A stretch of DNA of 64,000 bases from Cyclobacteriaceae bacterium (GCA_025808415.1 CP075525.1:1783501-1847500), one strand, 5' to 3'. Positions 49,223-59,459 are shown, numbered from the stretch's first letter. The notes: generated from the sequence alone by a model not told the origin. A program made the numbers and translations.

Positions 49223-51952
49223 ATGGTGTTTTTTATAAGTAAAGCTAGCATCTTCATCATTATCCTGTGCATCCTGAATTTTATAATTGGGAATTTTTGC
49301 TATGCCCAAAACCCAGGTCAGTACGATCCAAGTTTCAATCTAATAGATGATGGTACTTATGGTGATGGAAAGGGTTTTAGTTCAGTTTGGAATACAGAGG
49401 TCAAGTCTATTGCTGTTCAACCGGATGGTAAGGTAGTAGCTATAGGCGATTTTACGACATACAATGGCGAGCCGAGCCGAGGAATTGTTAGGATAAATAG
49501 TGACGGTTCTATTGATAAATCTTTTAACGTAGGTTCTGGATTCAACTTGAGTCCAATGTGTATTAAAATCCTGATGGATGGAAAAATTTTGGTTGGTGGT
49601 AATTTTACTTCTTACAATGGAGTATACAGACCAAAAATTATCCGATTGAATTCAGACGGAACACCGGATATTTCTTTTAACCCAGGAAGCGGTGCAGATA
49701 ATGGAGGTTACATTCTATCTGTTGACCTATTTGAGAGTAAGATCATCGTTGGAGGTTTCTTTAATTCTTTCAATGGAGTCGCAAGAAATCATATTTGTAA
49801 ACTAAATGAAGATGGCACAATTGATGAAACTTTTGATCCGGGTTACGGTTTTGATGCGGCCGTATATGCGGTTTTAGTGCACGATGATGGTAAGATACTC
49901 GCTGGTGGGGGATTTGAGGATATTAATGGTATTGAGCGGAGAAAAATTGTGCGCTTGAATAGCAATGGAACAGTTGACTTGGGATTTGATCCTGGATTGA
50001 ATATAGAAACTGCTGTTAGGGATATGGTACTCACAGGCGAAGGTAAAATAGTGGTAGGAATGTTGAACGGAGTGAGACGGTTGAATACGGATGGATCGCT
50101 AGATACTGGATACCTTAATGAAGCTGAGTTTGATGGCTACATCCATAAATTATTATTGCTTTCTGACCAAAGATTGGTTGTTGGCGGTGAGTTCGATTCG
50201 ATTGATGGCATTTCATGTAAAAAATTGGCAGTGTTAAATACAGATGGAACTATAGACACTTCATTCGATTTAACGAAAGGATTTGATAATTCGGTTTATG
50301 CAATCGGCCAGCAGGTCGATGGAGATTTGATGGTAGGTGGAACGTTTAGCCTTTTTGATGAAACTAGAGTAGGAAGGATTGCAAGGCTACGATTGAATGC
50401 AACCTTGGATGATTATTTTAATATTGGAACTGGCTTCGCTGGCTATGCATCTATTGGCCAAATATGCATTCAGCGTGATGATAAGATAGTAGCTTCAGGC
50501 CAATTCACTTCGTTTAACGGAGTAAAAGTAAATAATATCATCAGGCTAAACTCAGATGGTTCATTAGATCCAAGTTTTAATCCTGGAGCTGGTTTGGATT
50601 TGCCTCCCTATTGTATGGTCCTGCAAGAAGATGAGAAGATTCTCGTAGCAGGACTTTTTAATTCCTATAATGGCTATCCGAGGAAAGGCATTGCCCGGTT
50701 GAATCCTGACGGGTCGTTGGATGAAACTTTTAACCCTGGTTCAGGATTTGATTATGTTGTGCAATGTATGGTTGTTCAACCGGATGGAAAGGTTATAGTA
50801 GGGGGGTACTTCACTGAATATAATGGAGCACCTGTCAATCGTATTGCCAGACTTAACACTGATGGTACCCTTGATTTAAGTTTTAATCCGGGTGAGGGCT
50901 CCAATGATGGTGTAAGACTACTTGGCTTGCTTAAAGATGGTAAAATTATTGCAGCCGGGTCTTTTACTGAATTTGATGGTCACCCAAGGAAACAACTTGT
51001 CAGGCTGACTTCTAACGGAAACATTGACTTAAGTTTTAGTGTTGATCAGGGTTTTAATGGATACCTGCATGATATGATAGTTGAAGATGATGGTAAAATA
51101 ATAGTTAGCGGCTACTTTGATCGGTTTAATAATATAAGCAGGCACGGTGTTGCAAAGCTCAATGCAAATGGAACCCTTAATAGTTTTGATTTGAGGTTAC
51201 CGATTCAGCAATCTTTTGTGCCGATTATATTTAGACAAAGCGACAATAAGTTGCTTATATACGTTCTTTCATCGAATATTTTTTTGAGTAGGTATAATTT
51301 AAATGGGGGGCTCGATAATTCTTATGATATGAGCGCGAGGTTTAACGGAACCATTGAAGCAATTGCGGAACAATCTGATGGTAAACTCATAATTGGGGGA
51401 TCTTTTTCAAAGATTGATAATATATGGCGGAATAAAATAGCCCGTATTATTGGCTGTCTTGACCCAGAAGCCACGATTACTCAATCAGGAAATGAATTAC
51501 ACGCAGGTATAAGAGGTGATTTGCAGTACCAATGGATTGATTGTAATACAAATGATGTAATTCAGGATGAAAAAATGGCAAGTTTTACCCCTTCATCGAG
51601 TGGATCATACACTGTTAAGGTTTCTGATGGAGCCTGTTTCAAAGTGGCAGATTGCTATAATTTTTCTATTACCTCTGTTTTAGGCGAAACGATCGATGAT
51701 TTTATTTTGGTTTACCCAAACCCATCACACGGAGAATTTAAAATAGTATTTTCTAACAGCCGGAATTATCCAGTGGAAATCACTATAAATAGTATCCAAG
51801 GCGCTCATTTTTTTAAGCAAGTATATGATTCGGTGTTTGATAGAGGCAATATCACAATTAGCTTGCCATCGGCTGAATGGCCAAAGGGTGTTTACGTTGT
51901 GAAAATATCTGACACTGTTACTAGTCGATTCAAAAAAATAATTATCCGTTGA
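49223..51952 (+). CDS. Delta-60 repeat protein with T9SS sorting domain
   Basis: A 909-residue secreted protein. After a signal peptide (to CYAQ) come about thirteen delta-60 (DUF5122) repeats of some 50-55 residues, each reading like VQPDGKVVAIGDFTTYNGEP followed by RLNSDGSLDPSFNPGxGF. They form a beta-propeller-like or solenoid structure. Then a short Ig-like segment (EATITQSGNELHAG to CYNFSI) and a type IX secretion C-terminal domain starting VYPNPSHGEFKI and ending FKKIIIR. It should be exported through T9SS and attached to the surface or released. Function is unknown; adhesion is a common guess. Confidence 0.92.
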   Translation: MVFFISKASIFIIILCILNFIIGNFCYAQNPGQYDPSFNLIDDGTYGDGKGFSSVWNTEVKSIAVQPDGKVVAIGDFTTYNGEPSRGIVRINSDGSIDKSFNVGSGFNLSPMCIKILMDGKILVGGNFTSYNGVYRPKIIRLNSDGTPDISFNPGSGADNGGYILSVDLFESKIIVGGFFNSFNGVARNHICKLNEDGTIDETFDPGYGFDAAVYAVLVHDDGKILAGGGFEDINGIERRKIVRLNSNGTVDLGFDPGLNIETAVRDMVLTGEGKIVVGMLNGVRRLNTDGSLDTGYLNEAEFDGYIHKLLLLSDQRLVVGGEFDSIDGISCKKLAVLNTDGTIDTSFDLTKGFDNSVYAIGQQVDGDLMVGGTFSLFDETRVGRIARLRLNATLDDYFNIGTGFAGYASIGQICIQRDDKIVASGQFTSFNGVKVNNIIRLNSDGSLDPSFNPGAGLDLPPYCMVLQEDEKILVAGLFNSYNGYPRKGIARLNPDGSLDETFNPGSGFDYVVQCMVVQPDGKVIVGGYFTEYNGAPVNRIARLNTDGTLDLSFNPGEGSNDGVRLLGLLKDGKIIAAGSFTEFDGHPRKQLVRLTSNGNIDLSFSVDQGFNGYLHDMIVEDDGKIIVSGYFDRFNNISRHGVAKLNANGTLNSFDLRLPIQQSFVPIIFRQSDNKLLIYVLSSNIFLSRYNLNGGLDNSYDMSARFNGTIEAIAEQSDGKLIIGGSFSKIDNIWRNKIARIIGCLDPEATITQSGNELHAGIRGDLQYQWIDCNTNDVIQDEKMASFTPSSSGSYTVKVSDGACFKVADCYNFSITSVLGETIDDFILVYPNPSHGEFKIVFSNSRNYPVEITINSIQGAHFFKQVYDSVFDRGNITISLPSAEWPKGVYVVKISDTVTSRFKKIIIR

Positions 51953-52012
51953 TGCTGAAAAGAATATATTGCTGATGCATGTATATTTCATTTACTCCCC
52001 TTACCACTAAGC

Positions 52013-52039
52013 CATTGTTGGTCTTCTTGACCAACAATG
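52013..52039. repeat. Perfect 11-bp hairpin after delta-60 gene
   Basis: CATTGTTGGTC (52013-52023) and GACCAACAATG (52029-52039) form a perfect stem with a 5-nt loop, 60 nt after the stop. No U tract follows, so it is a weak terminator at best; it may protect the 3' end of the mRNA. The remainder of the 51953-52117 gap shows nothing. Confidence 0.6.
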
Positions 52040-52117
52040 TATATGTGAAGGAAGTGTTTTGTTGGAAAAGAACACAAACAAAGGCTAACTTGTATCTAAT
52101 ACAATTACAATAGGGAT

Positions 52118-53089
52118 ATGAGGCATATCGTTCAGGTAATAGTTCTTTTCGTCACCATCTCATTTTGCTCAGGCTAAACCCTTCATAGCTATACCAGTGA
52201 TGGATACACGCTTTATTATGAACAATACGGCAGCGGCCCCGCGTTGTATATTTTGTCTGGCGGACCGGGCGAGTATCCAAACCAAAGCTACCGCCAGTTG
52301 GCTGATAGCCTGAAGAACTGGTACACCTGCATTATTGTACATCAGCGCGGCTCGGGTAAATCGCGTAACATACCCATTAATGAAAATACCATTTCCATAA
52401 CCCGCTACACCGATGATCTTGAACGCTTGCGCCAGCACCGTGGCGATAAACAAATTACCCTGTTGGGTGTGTCGTGGGGCGGGTTATTAGCGATGAATTA
52501 CACCGCAACGTATTCAAAATTTGTTTCGCAAATCATTCTCGTGTGTTCTGCACCGCCATCCTACAAGCTCTGGCATTTTTTGTATGATAACCAGTTTGCA
52601 AGGCGTTCCTTGGCTGAGGTGGATTCACTAGACCACCTTCAACAAATCTTTTCCGCAAAAACGGAACGCGAACTTGATTCGTTGAAGCGTGCTGACCCGT
52701 TGAATAAAGAAGTAGTGGCCTACAAAGAATTTATTCTCATACACGTTCGGGCTATGTATTACGATAGGCGCAAAGTTTCCCGAGCGATGTACGAGCAGTT
52801 GTTTTATGAGTTTAATTTTCAACCTATTCCCTTTATCGACAAGGAAGTGTTGGAAACAAAATTCGACATCACCAATAAGCTCAGGAAACTGAAAACCCCG
52901 GCCCTGATTATCTATGGCCGCCAGGATGATCAGGGCGAGTCGACCTTTTACATGCAGAAGGAGTGCTTTCGAAACCATGAAATGCATGTTATTGAGCAAT
53001 GCGGACATGAAATTATAGAAGAGCAGCCCGAGGAGTTTTATAGGATATTGTTGGGGTATCAGAGAAGGATGAAGTCAAACAGGAATTAA
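52118..53089 (+). pseudogene. Alpha/beta hydrolase with in-frame TAA in the signal peptide
   Basis: One continuous frame from ATG 52118 encodes a signal peptide (MRHIVQVIVLFVTISFCSG), then a TAA at 52175-52177, then TLHSYTSDGYTLYYEQYGSG and a full alpha/beta hydrolase: YILSGGPGEYPN, the nucleophile elbow GVSWGGLLAMN, and a late His in CGHEIIEEQPEEF. It resembles proline iminopeptidase-type hydrolases. No ATG or GTG start exists between the TAA and the domain; only a TTG at 52244, already inside the first beta strands. The gene is probably a recent pseudogene, or the base is an assembly or sequencing error (CAA to TAA would be one change). GNAT follows 2 bp after. Confidence 0.75.
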
Positions 53090-53091
53090 AT

Positions 53092-53586
53092 ATGCAGCTT
53101 TCATTTACACCCTTAACAGGAGATAAGCTCATTGAGATTAAAGCCATCTACGACTGGTATATCAAAAACTCCACAGCCACATTTCATACAGAACCGATCG
53201 CGTTAGATCAGCTTCAGGAGTTTATTTTTATTGGTCACCCACTCTACAAATCATTTTTGATTTACGCAGATGGTGCGTTAGCCGGCTATTGCTTTTTAAC
53301 CTACCATAAAAAACGCCCGGCCTATGACCGTACGGCCGAGATCAGCATTTACCTGAAGCCTGAGTTTATGGGCAAAGGAATTGGTAAAACAGCACTGGCG
53401 CATCTGGAGCAGGTAGCAAAAGAATTAGGGTTGAAAAATCTGGTGGGGGTGATTACCGGTGATAATACATCAAGCATGGCCCTGTTTGAAAAGGCTGGTT
53501 TTGTAAAATGCGCCCACTTTATAAATGTAGGGGAGAAATTCGGGAAGGTGCTGGATGTGGTGGCGTATCAGAAGGAGATTGGTTAA
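53092..53586 (+). CDS. GNAT family N-acetyltransferase
   Basis: 164 residues of the phosphinothricin acetyltransferase-like GNAT group. The start AIYDWYIKNSTATFHTEP, GYCFLTYHKKRPAYDRTAEISIYL, the acetyl-CoA pyrophosphate loop EFMGKGIGKTALAHL, and NTSSMALFEKAGFVKCAHF are characteristic. The acceptor is probably an amine or amino-acid-like molecule. It follows the interrupted hydrolase by 2 bp and may share its transcript. Confidence 0.88.
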   Translation: MQLSFTPLTGDKLIEIKAIYDWYIKNSTATFHTEPIALDQLQEFIFIGHPLYKSFLIYADGALAGYCFLTYHKKRPAYDRTAEISIYLKPEFMGKGIGKTALAHLEQVAKELGLKNLVGVITGDNTSSMALFEKAGFVKCAHFINVGEKFGKVLDVVAYQKEIG

Positions 53587-53680
53587 TACTTTTGTTCAGC
53601 GCTGTAAATTAAAGTCAGCTAATAATTTTCAAACACCGCTCTGGTATCCTATTTTTAGTGCCATTAAAACCCATTGACAC

Positions 53681-54244
53681 ATGACCGGATTAATTATCAG
53701 TATTGTTATTGTTGTAGTGATTGTGATTTACGTCATCAGCATTTACAACAACCTTGTTAAACTCAGAATCAGAAGGGAAAATGCCTTTGCAGATATTGAC
53801 GTGCAACTGAAACAGCGTCACGACCTTATCCCCCAACTTGTTAACACCGTTAAAGGCTACATGAAGCACGAAGAAGGTGTGCTCACCAAAGTAACAGAAG
53901 CCCGGAGCCGGGCTATGAGTGCTACGGGTATCGATAATAAAATCATGGCAGAACAGCAGTTATCCACGGCCATGGCTGGTTTACGTATTCAAATAGAGGC
54001 TTACCCTGATTTGAAAGCCAATACCAACTTCATGCACCTGCAAACTGAAATTTCTGATATCGAAAATAAACTGGCTGCTGTGCGCAGGTTCTTCAATTCA
54101 GCAACCAAAGAACTCAATACCGCTATTCAGGTTTTCCCTAATGTAATCTTTGCCGGTATGTTTGGCTTTAAAACAGCTGCTATGTTCGAATTAGGTGACG
54201 AACGTGCCGCAGCCACCAAAGCTCCTGACATCAACTTCAATTAA
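53681..54244 (+). CDS. LemA family protein
   Basis: 187 residues. An N-terminal membrane helix (IISIVIVVVIVIYVISIY) is followed by the LemA signature YNNLVKLRIRRENAFADIDVQLKQRHDLIPQLVNTVKGYM and a three-helix coiled domain ending with FPNVIFAGMFGFKTAAMFEL. LemA proteins are usually next to membrane proteases; here an M48 protease starts 3 bp later. The exact function is not known. Confidence 0.94.
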   Translation: MTGLIISIVIVVVIVIYVISIYNNLVKLRIRRENAFADIDVQLKQRHDLIPQLVNTVKGYMKHEEGVLTKVTEARSRAMSATGIDNKIMAEQQLSTAMAGLRIQIEAYPDLKANTNFMHLQTEISDIENKLAAVRRFFNSATKELNTAIQVFPNVIFAGMFGFKTAAMFELGDERAAATKAPDINFN

Positions 54245-54247
54245 CCT

Positions 54248-55189
54248 ATGGCGGGTTATGTTGGAATTCAGGCACAGATAAGCCGGAATAACCGGATGTC
54301 AGTGTTTTACCTGATTGCCTTTCCGGCCCTGGTGCTGGGTTGCGTTTATGCTTTCTTGTATTTTGTGTCTGGCGATGAATACCGTGGGCCCGATGTGGAT
54401 CAGGTTAACAATGCTTTTATAAGTGTGGCCCCGATTGTTTCCGGTATTGTACTCGTCTGGTTTTTAATAGCCTTTGCCTTTCATAACAAGATGATTGACT
54501 CCGCCACCGGTGCTCATACGCTGGCACGAAAGGATAACATGCGCGTGTATAACCTGGTGGAAAACCTTTGCATGACGGAAGGCATGACCATGCCGAAAGT
54601 TCACATTATTGAAGATCCGGCATTGAACGCATTTGCCAGCGGACTGTCGGAGAAAAGTTATACTGTTACGCTTACGCGTGGCATCATCGATAAACTAAAT
54701 GATCAGGAGTTGGAAGGCGTAATCGCCCACGAGTTAATGCACATCCGTAACCGCGATGTTCGGTTATTAGTGATCACGATCATTTTTGTAGGCATTTTTT
54801 CATTTGTTGTTCAGATACTGTTCCGCAATATGTTGTATGGTGGCTCACGCAGTAGTAAAAAGGATAATAAGGGAGCTATTGTTGCTTTGGTAATTGCAGC
54901 AGTCGCTTATTTTCTGGCGTTGCTTTTTCGTTTTGGTCTATCGCGTAAGCGCGAATACATGGCCGATGCCGGAGCTGCAGAAATGACACGTAACCCACAG
55001 GCGCTTGCCTCTGCGTTGCGCAAAGTATCCGGAAACTATGAAGTAAAAGCCGTTAAGAATGATGACGTGAAAGAAATGTTTATTCACAACCATCCGGATA
55101 AATCATCCGGTTTCATGGGCGGACTTGAAGGATTATTCGCCACTCATCCGCCTATTGAAAAGCGGATAAAGGTGTTGGAGCAATTCTGA
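54248..55189 (+). CDS. M48 family (HtpX-like) membrane metalloprotease
   Basis: 313 residues with two N-terminal membrane helices (about 20-42 and 59-81), the zinc motif VIAHELMHIRNRD near residue 160 (HExxH, both His and Glu present), two more helices (residues about 175-197 and 210-229) and the third-ligand glutamate region RKREYMADAGAAEMT. It belongs to the HtpX/M48B branch, which degrades misfolded membrane proteins. Pairing with lemA is conserved and suggests a common quality-control unit. Confidence 0.93.
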   Translation: MAGYVGIQAQISRNNRMSVFYLIAFPALVLGCVYAFLYFVSGDEYRGPDVDQVNNAFISVAPIVSGIVLVWFLIAFAFHNKMIDSATGAHTLARKDNMRVYNLVENLCMTEGMTMPKVHIIEDPALNAFASGLSEKSYTVTLTRGIIDKLNDQELEGVIAHELMHIRNRDVRLLVITIIFVGIFSFVVQILFRNMLYGGSRSSKKDNKGAIVALVIAAVAYFLALLFRFGLSRKREYMADAGAAEMTRNPQALASALRKVSGNYEVKAVKNDDVKEMFIHNHPDKSSGFMGGLEGLFATHPPIEKRIKVLEQF

Positions 55190-55933
55190 TTAACCTACTA
55201 GTAAAAACTTAAGCCCTGCTGATATCAACACCAGGAAAAGAAAACTCACAATATATTGATTGTTGAGTTTTAGTGAGCCTAAATGTGATCCTGTATAGCC
55301 GCCTATTATCACCATGGGTATTAGGTATACAATTTCAACCGGAAGGTTTTTAAACGCCATGTAGTTGCCGGTGAGTCCAAGGATAGAATTGCAGAGTATA
55401 AACAATGCTGCCACGCCTGAGGCATTACGCAGGGTAGTAAAACCAAACATGATAATAATGGGGGAAAGAAAAATTCCACCGCCCACACCCAATAAGCCCG
55501 AAGTAAAACCGATTATAGCACCTAACACCAATGCAGTTGCCGGATGGATTTCGCGAACATTTTCTGTAGGCTTGATAAATTGCCGGAGGAGTAGGAGCGC
55601 ACCGGAAGCAATAAGAAAAATACCTGCGAGTTTTTTAAACCAGTAAGGATCAAGATTCAGATATCCCCCTAAAAAAGCCAGGGGTATTGAAGTAATGGAA
55701 ACCAGAACGAATAATTTTTTATCAAAGTACCCGGCTTTGATAAATTTATAGGAGGCGATCAGCGAAACAATAATGTTAAGGGTAAGCGAGATGGGCTTGA
55801 TGGATTCTACCGGATAGGCCAATAAGGCCATAACAGCGAGGTAACCCGAGGCGCCTGCATGCCCTACAGATGAATACAGGAAAGCAATAATTAGAAAGAG
55901 AATACCACTGATGATAAGAAGGTTGATGTCCAT
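55190..55933 (-). CDS. TauE/SafE family sulfite exporter-like permease
   Basis: 247 residues with about eight membrane helices in two repeats. SSVGHAGASGYLAVMALL near the N-terminus and GFTSGLLGVGGGIFLSPIIIMFGF in the second half are the paired TauE/SafE motifs. The family exports sulfite, sulfoacetate or other organosulfur anions; the substrate here is unknown. The stop is directly next to the M48 stop (convergent). Confidence 0.9.
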   Translation of the reverse strand: MDINLLIISGILFLIIAFLYSSVGHAGASGYLAVMALLAYPVESIKPISLTLNIIVSLIASYKFIKAGYFDKKLFVLVSITSIPLAFLGGYLNLDPYWFKKLAGIFLIASGALLLLRQFIKPTENVREIHPATALVLGAIIGFTSGLLGVGGGIFLSPIIIMFGFTTLRNASGVAALFILCNSILGLTGNYMAFKNLPVEIVYLIPMVIIGGYTGSHLGSLKLNNQYIVSFLFLVLISAGLKFLLVG

Positions 55934-56052
55934 GCGGGTGACAAGTTAAGAACCAAAATTTAAACTCAGTAAATTGACCAACAATACAACTTTTGAAGAT
56001 TTAGATACATCCTTTACTTTACGTATTCCCTTGCTCACTAAACACTTGTTTT

Positions 56053-58506
56053 ATGCTCAAAAACTATATGAAGATTGCTTTTCGTGCCCTATGGCGTAGT
56101 AGAGCACATTCAATTATAAATGTAGCCGGCCTTAGCCTGGGTATTGCCTGCTGTATTTTAATTGTACTTTTTGTAAAGGATGAGTGGACCTTCGACAGAT
56201 TTCATGAAAAATCGGAACGCATTTACCGTGGGTATGTAAAGGAAAGCTATGGTGAGAATCAGGAATTTTTCAATACCGTTACACCCTTTCCGCTCGGCCC
56301 TACACTAAAAGAAAATCTTCCGGAAATAGAACATCAGGTGCGCTTTAACCCTTTTGGTACACAGGTGAAGGTGGGAGAGAATCAATTTTCAGAGCGTGCT
56401 ACCATTGTAGGCGAACATTTCTTTGATGTGTTTGATTTCAGGATTTTAAAAGGCGAACAATCTAATGTGCTTGGGGGTAGTAATAATGTAATCATAACAG
56501 AACAGATTGCTGAGAAGTACTTCGGAGAGGATGATCCGATTAACCAGGTTATAACCATTCAAATCAGCGAAAAGCCTGAGGAATTTTTTGTTAAGGCGGT
56601 GGTTGAAAACCCACCGATTAACTCCAGCCTCCAGTTTACAATTCTTATTTCCGATCTTAATTATCCCAAAATGTTCAATGAGCAGGTGCTCACTTCATCG
56701 TGGTTTAATGTAAATCCGGAAACGTATGTGTTGCTAAAGCCCGGAGTTAAGGTAGCTGATGTATTGGAAAAATTTCCACCGATTTTCAAAACAGCGCTTG
56801 GTGAGGATGATTATAAAGAAAGCAATTATACAGTAGGCTTGCAGCCCCTTACCAGCATTCACCTCGACACCAGTTTTCCCACCGGCATTGCTCCGGTAAG
56901 CAATCCGCGTTATGCATATATATTAAGCGCGGTAGCCCTGTTGATACTTTTTGTCGCGTGTATCAATTTTGTTACCCTGTCTGTTGGCCGGTCGCTTAAG
57001 CGCGCAAAGGAAGTAGGCATACGAAAGGTAGCGGGTGCTCTTCGAAGCCAACTGGTCGTTCAATTTATTAGTGAGGCTGTATTGATCACGCTGGTATCAC
57101 TTGCTTTGGGTTTTATTTTAGCCTTAGTGAGCTTACCGGTATTTAATACACTGGCAGCAAAAGAGCTTTCGCTTGGTTTAGATGTGTTCACGTTGTCAGT
57201 AGCAACTGTGTTGGTGGTAATTATTGGATTGATAGCTGGAAGCTATCCGGCCTTTGTACTTTCCAATTTTCGACCGGTTACGATTCTCAAAGGCAGTGTG
57301 CAGGGAATAAGCAGCCGTCAAGGGCTTCGTAAGGCGTTGGTCGGTATTCAACTTGTGCTAACTGTTTTTCTGATTTCCAGCACATTAATCATGCGCAATC
57401 AACTCAATTATCTTCAGGATAAGAATCTGGGATTTAACCGTGTACAACTTGCCGTTATACAACTCAATGTACCGCGTGAGGGTCGGTTAACAGAACGCGT
57501 TCAGCGTGGATTTGAAATGGTGCAGCAGTTCAAGGGTGAACTGTCAAAAGTTCCCGATGTGGCTGGGGTATGCGGCACATCTCATGATTTTGCAAATGGT
57601 AACTGGACAGGCGTAGGGTACACTGATCTGGATGGCGTGTATCGCAATTTTAATCTGAATACTGTTGAACCTGAATACTTCACGGTATTACAAATGGAAT
57701 TTGCTGCCGGAAGAAATTTCGATAATAACTCAACTGCTGATGTACGAAGAGGAGTAATTGTAAACGAGGCTTTCGCTAAAGAACTAAAATGGGATGATGC
57801 TATCGGTAAAAAAATTCCTGGTAGAAATTTTGGAGACCATGAGGTTATAGGCGTGGTGAAAGATTTTAACTATGCTTCGCTGTATACCCGGGTTGAGCCA
57901 TTGGTACTTGTCATGGATCCTTCAATTATTTTTCCAGGTGTTGAAAATATTTCCATAAGTAATTCACCGATTCCAAAATTATTAATCCGGTTGAAGCCCG
58001 GTAATATGGCGCAAACCATTGATCAGGTTAAGGAGGTTTGGAATAAGCTTACCGGCAGCCAGGAATTCTCTTTTACATTTGTTGATCAGGCAATTGCAGC
58101 GCAGTATGCCAGTGATCAGAATCTGGGTAAAATTATCCGTATCGCTACCCTGTTGGCTATACTTATTGGAAGCCTTGGGTTATACGGACTGGCTTCGTTG
58201 GCCATGCAGAGCCGCACAAAAGAAATTGGTATCCGTAAAGTATTAGGCGCAACAGAACGTTCCTTGTTGCTGCTCTTGTCAAGAGATTATGTTTTGTTGG
58301 TAATGGCTTCCATGCTGATCTCCATTCCCATAACCTGGTTAGTCATGCGCGATTGGCTTGCGGGATTTGAATACCGTGTAGCCATTGGTGTTGATGTATT
58401 TCTTCTTTCCGGATGTATTGCGCTTGGCATAGCACTTCTTACGATCAGCTACCAGGCTTTTCGCACGGCCTGGACACAGCCCGCAGAGACCTTAAAATAC
58501 GAATAG
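56053..58506 (+). CDS. MacB/FtsX-type ABC transporter permease
   Basis: 817 residues with the double-unit plan of large Bacteroidota permeases. A membrane helix (IINVAGLSLGIACCILIVLFV), a periplasmic MacB-type domain, three helices (SAVALLILFVACINFVTLSV onward, FtsX domain 1), a second helix/periplasmic unit (VGIQLVLTVFLISSTLIM), and a final FtsX domain (LLAILIGSLGLYGLASLAMQ, RKVLGATERSLLLLLSRDYVL). It probably exports peptides, lipids or lipoproteins or transmits signals with an ATPase encoded elsewhere. No ATPase gene is adjacent. Confidence 0.9.
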   Translation: MLKNYMKIAFRALWRSRAHSIINVAGLSLGIACCILIVLFVKDEWTFDRFHEKSERIYRGYVKESYGENQEFFNTVTPFPLGPTLKENLPEIEHQVRFNPFGTQVKVGENQFSERATIVGEHFFDVFDFRILKGEQSNVLGGSNNVIITEQIAEKYFGEDDPINQVITIQISEKPEEFFVKAVVENPPINSSLQFTILISDLNYPKMFNEQVLTSSWFNVNPETYVLLKPGVKVADVLEKFPPIFKTALGEDDYKESNYTVGLQPLTSIHLDTSFPTGIAPVSNPRYAYILSAVALLILFVACINFVTLSVGRSLKRAKEVGIRKVAGALRSQLVVQFISEAVLITLVSLALGFILALVSLPVFNTLAAKELSLGLDVFTLSVATVLVVIIGLIAGSYPAFVLSNFRPVTILKGSVQGISSRQGLRKALVGIQLVLTVFLISSTLIMRNQLNYLQDKNLGFNRVQLAVIQLNVPREGRLTERVQRGFEMVQQFKGELSKVPDVAGVCGTSHDFANGNWTGVGYTDLDGVYRNFNLNTVEPEYFTVLQMEFAAGRNFDNNSTADVRRGVIVNEAFAKELKWDDAIGKKIPGRNFGDHEVIGVVKDFNYASLYTRVEPLVLVMDPSIIFPGVENISISNSPIPKLLIRLKPGNMAQTIDQVKEVWNKLTGSQEFSFTFVDQAIAAQYASDQNLGKIIRIATLLAILIGSLGLYGLASLAMQSRTKEIGIRKVLGATERSLLLLLSRDYVLLVMASMLISIPITWLVMRDWLAGFEYRVAIGVDVFLLSGCIALGIALLTISYQAFRTAWTQPAETLKYE

Positions 58507-58541
58507 TTTGCCTGACCCGCTTTAGTGAGTAAATTGAAAGC

Positions 58542-58931
58542 GTGAAAGCGTTTGAACAAACCATTACCGTTCAGCAACATGATATTGATGGACTTAACCA
58601 TGTAAATAATGTGGTGTACCTTCAATGGGTACAAGATGTTGCCACGGCTCACTGGCAAAGTTTAGCCTCAGCGGAAATTCAGAAAAAGTATTCCTGGGTG
58701 GTTTTGAAACATGAGATAGAATACTTTTCTCCTGCTTTAATGAATGATGTTTTAATAGTAAAGACATGGGTTGAAAAATCGGAAGGTGTCCGCTCCGAAA
58801 GGCATGTTGAGTTTTACAATCAAAAAACCAATAAGCTTTTGGTTCGGGCGAAAACCAACTGGTGCTTGCTCGATGCCAATACTATGCGACCTCGAAGAAT
58901 TGAGGAGGATATTCTTCAGTTATTTCATTAA
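58542..58931 (+). CDS. Hotdog thioesterase (4HBT), GTG start
   Basis: 129 residues starting at a GTG (58542) with no alternative ATG that keeps the whole fold. The 4HBT core QQHDIDGLNHVNNVVYLQWVQD has the catalytic Asp and the HVNN helix. VLKHEIEYFSPALMNDVLIVKTWVEK and RAKTNWCLLDANTMRPRRI follow. It likely hydrolyses acyl-CoA or acyl-ACP esters in the cytoplasm. It reads in the same direction as the permease 35 bp upstream, without a functional link. Confidence 0.88.
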   Translation: MKAFEQTITVQQHDIDGLNHVNNVVYLQWVQDVATAHWQSLASAEIQKKYSWVVLKHEIEYFSPALMNDVLIVKTWVEKSEGVRSERHVEFYNQKTNKLLVRAKTNWCLLDANTMRPRRIEEDILQLFH

Positions 58932-58934
58932 GAA

Positions 58935-59459
58935 TTACTTTTTGGAAGGTGGAAAATCCTTCAGTACACGGGTGATACCACGTTGAATATTTTTCTTTGA
59001 TAAGTCGGGCGGATCTTCCAGGTATCCTTCGGCATGACTTTGCCAGATTACTTCGCTGCGTTGCCGGTCAACAACATGAATCAGCAATGTTCCCCTGGTA
59101 AGGATCACTTCTTCAGGTTGCAGAAAAGTTGTCCGGTAGTAATACGGATCATCCTGCACACCATGGTAGTAGATTGCCTTTTCATTTTCAATTGTAATGT
59201 GAAAATCCACCAACAGATCTGGATCATTATCATTATACTGTATTCCCTTCTTTTGCATTGTTGAGATGATAGACTCCTTTACATGACTTTGGACAACGCT
59301 ATCATCCAGGTAGGCAGGGCCTGTAAACGTAAACGCACAACCTTCCAGCCAGCAAAAAGTTTTGTATTGGCTAAAGTCTATGCTGGTATCGTATTCTGTT
59401 CGAACAGTATCGCAGCTAAACGCTCCAATGATGAAGATAAAGAAGACTAACTTTTTCAT
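58935..59459 (-). CDS. DUF4136 lipoprotein
   Basis: 174 residues with a lipoprotein signal (MKKLVFFIFIIGAFSCDT, Cys16). The DUF4136 body starts VRTEYDTSIDFSQYKTFCWLE, followed by DSVVQSHVKESIISTMQKKGIQYNDNDPDLLVDFHI and VVDRQRSEVIWQSHAEGYL. The family is common in the envelopes of Bacteroidota and Proteobacteria without a known function. The stop is 3 bp from the convergent thioesterase. Confidence 0.9.
   Translation of the reverse strand: MKKLVFFIFIIGAFSCDTVRTEYDTSIDFSQYKTFCWLEGCAFTFTGPAYLDDSVVQSHVKESIISTMQKKGIQYNDNDPDLLVDFHITIENEKAIYYHGVQDDPYYYRTTFLQPEEVILTRGTLLIHVVDRQRSEVIWQSHAEGYLEDPPDLSKKNIQRGITRVLKDFPPSKK

Noticed and set aside
49223..51952. Delta-60 gene as a horizontally acquired element
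   Set aside because: It is more AT-rich and repetitive than neighbours, but this is usual for T9SS surface proteins and there are no mobility signs.
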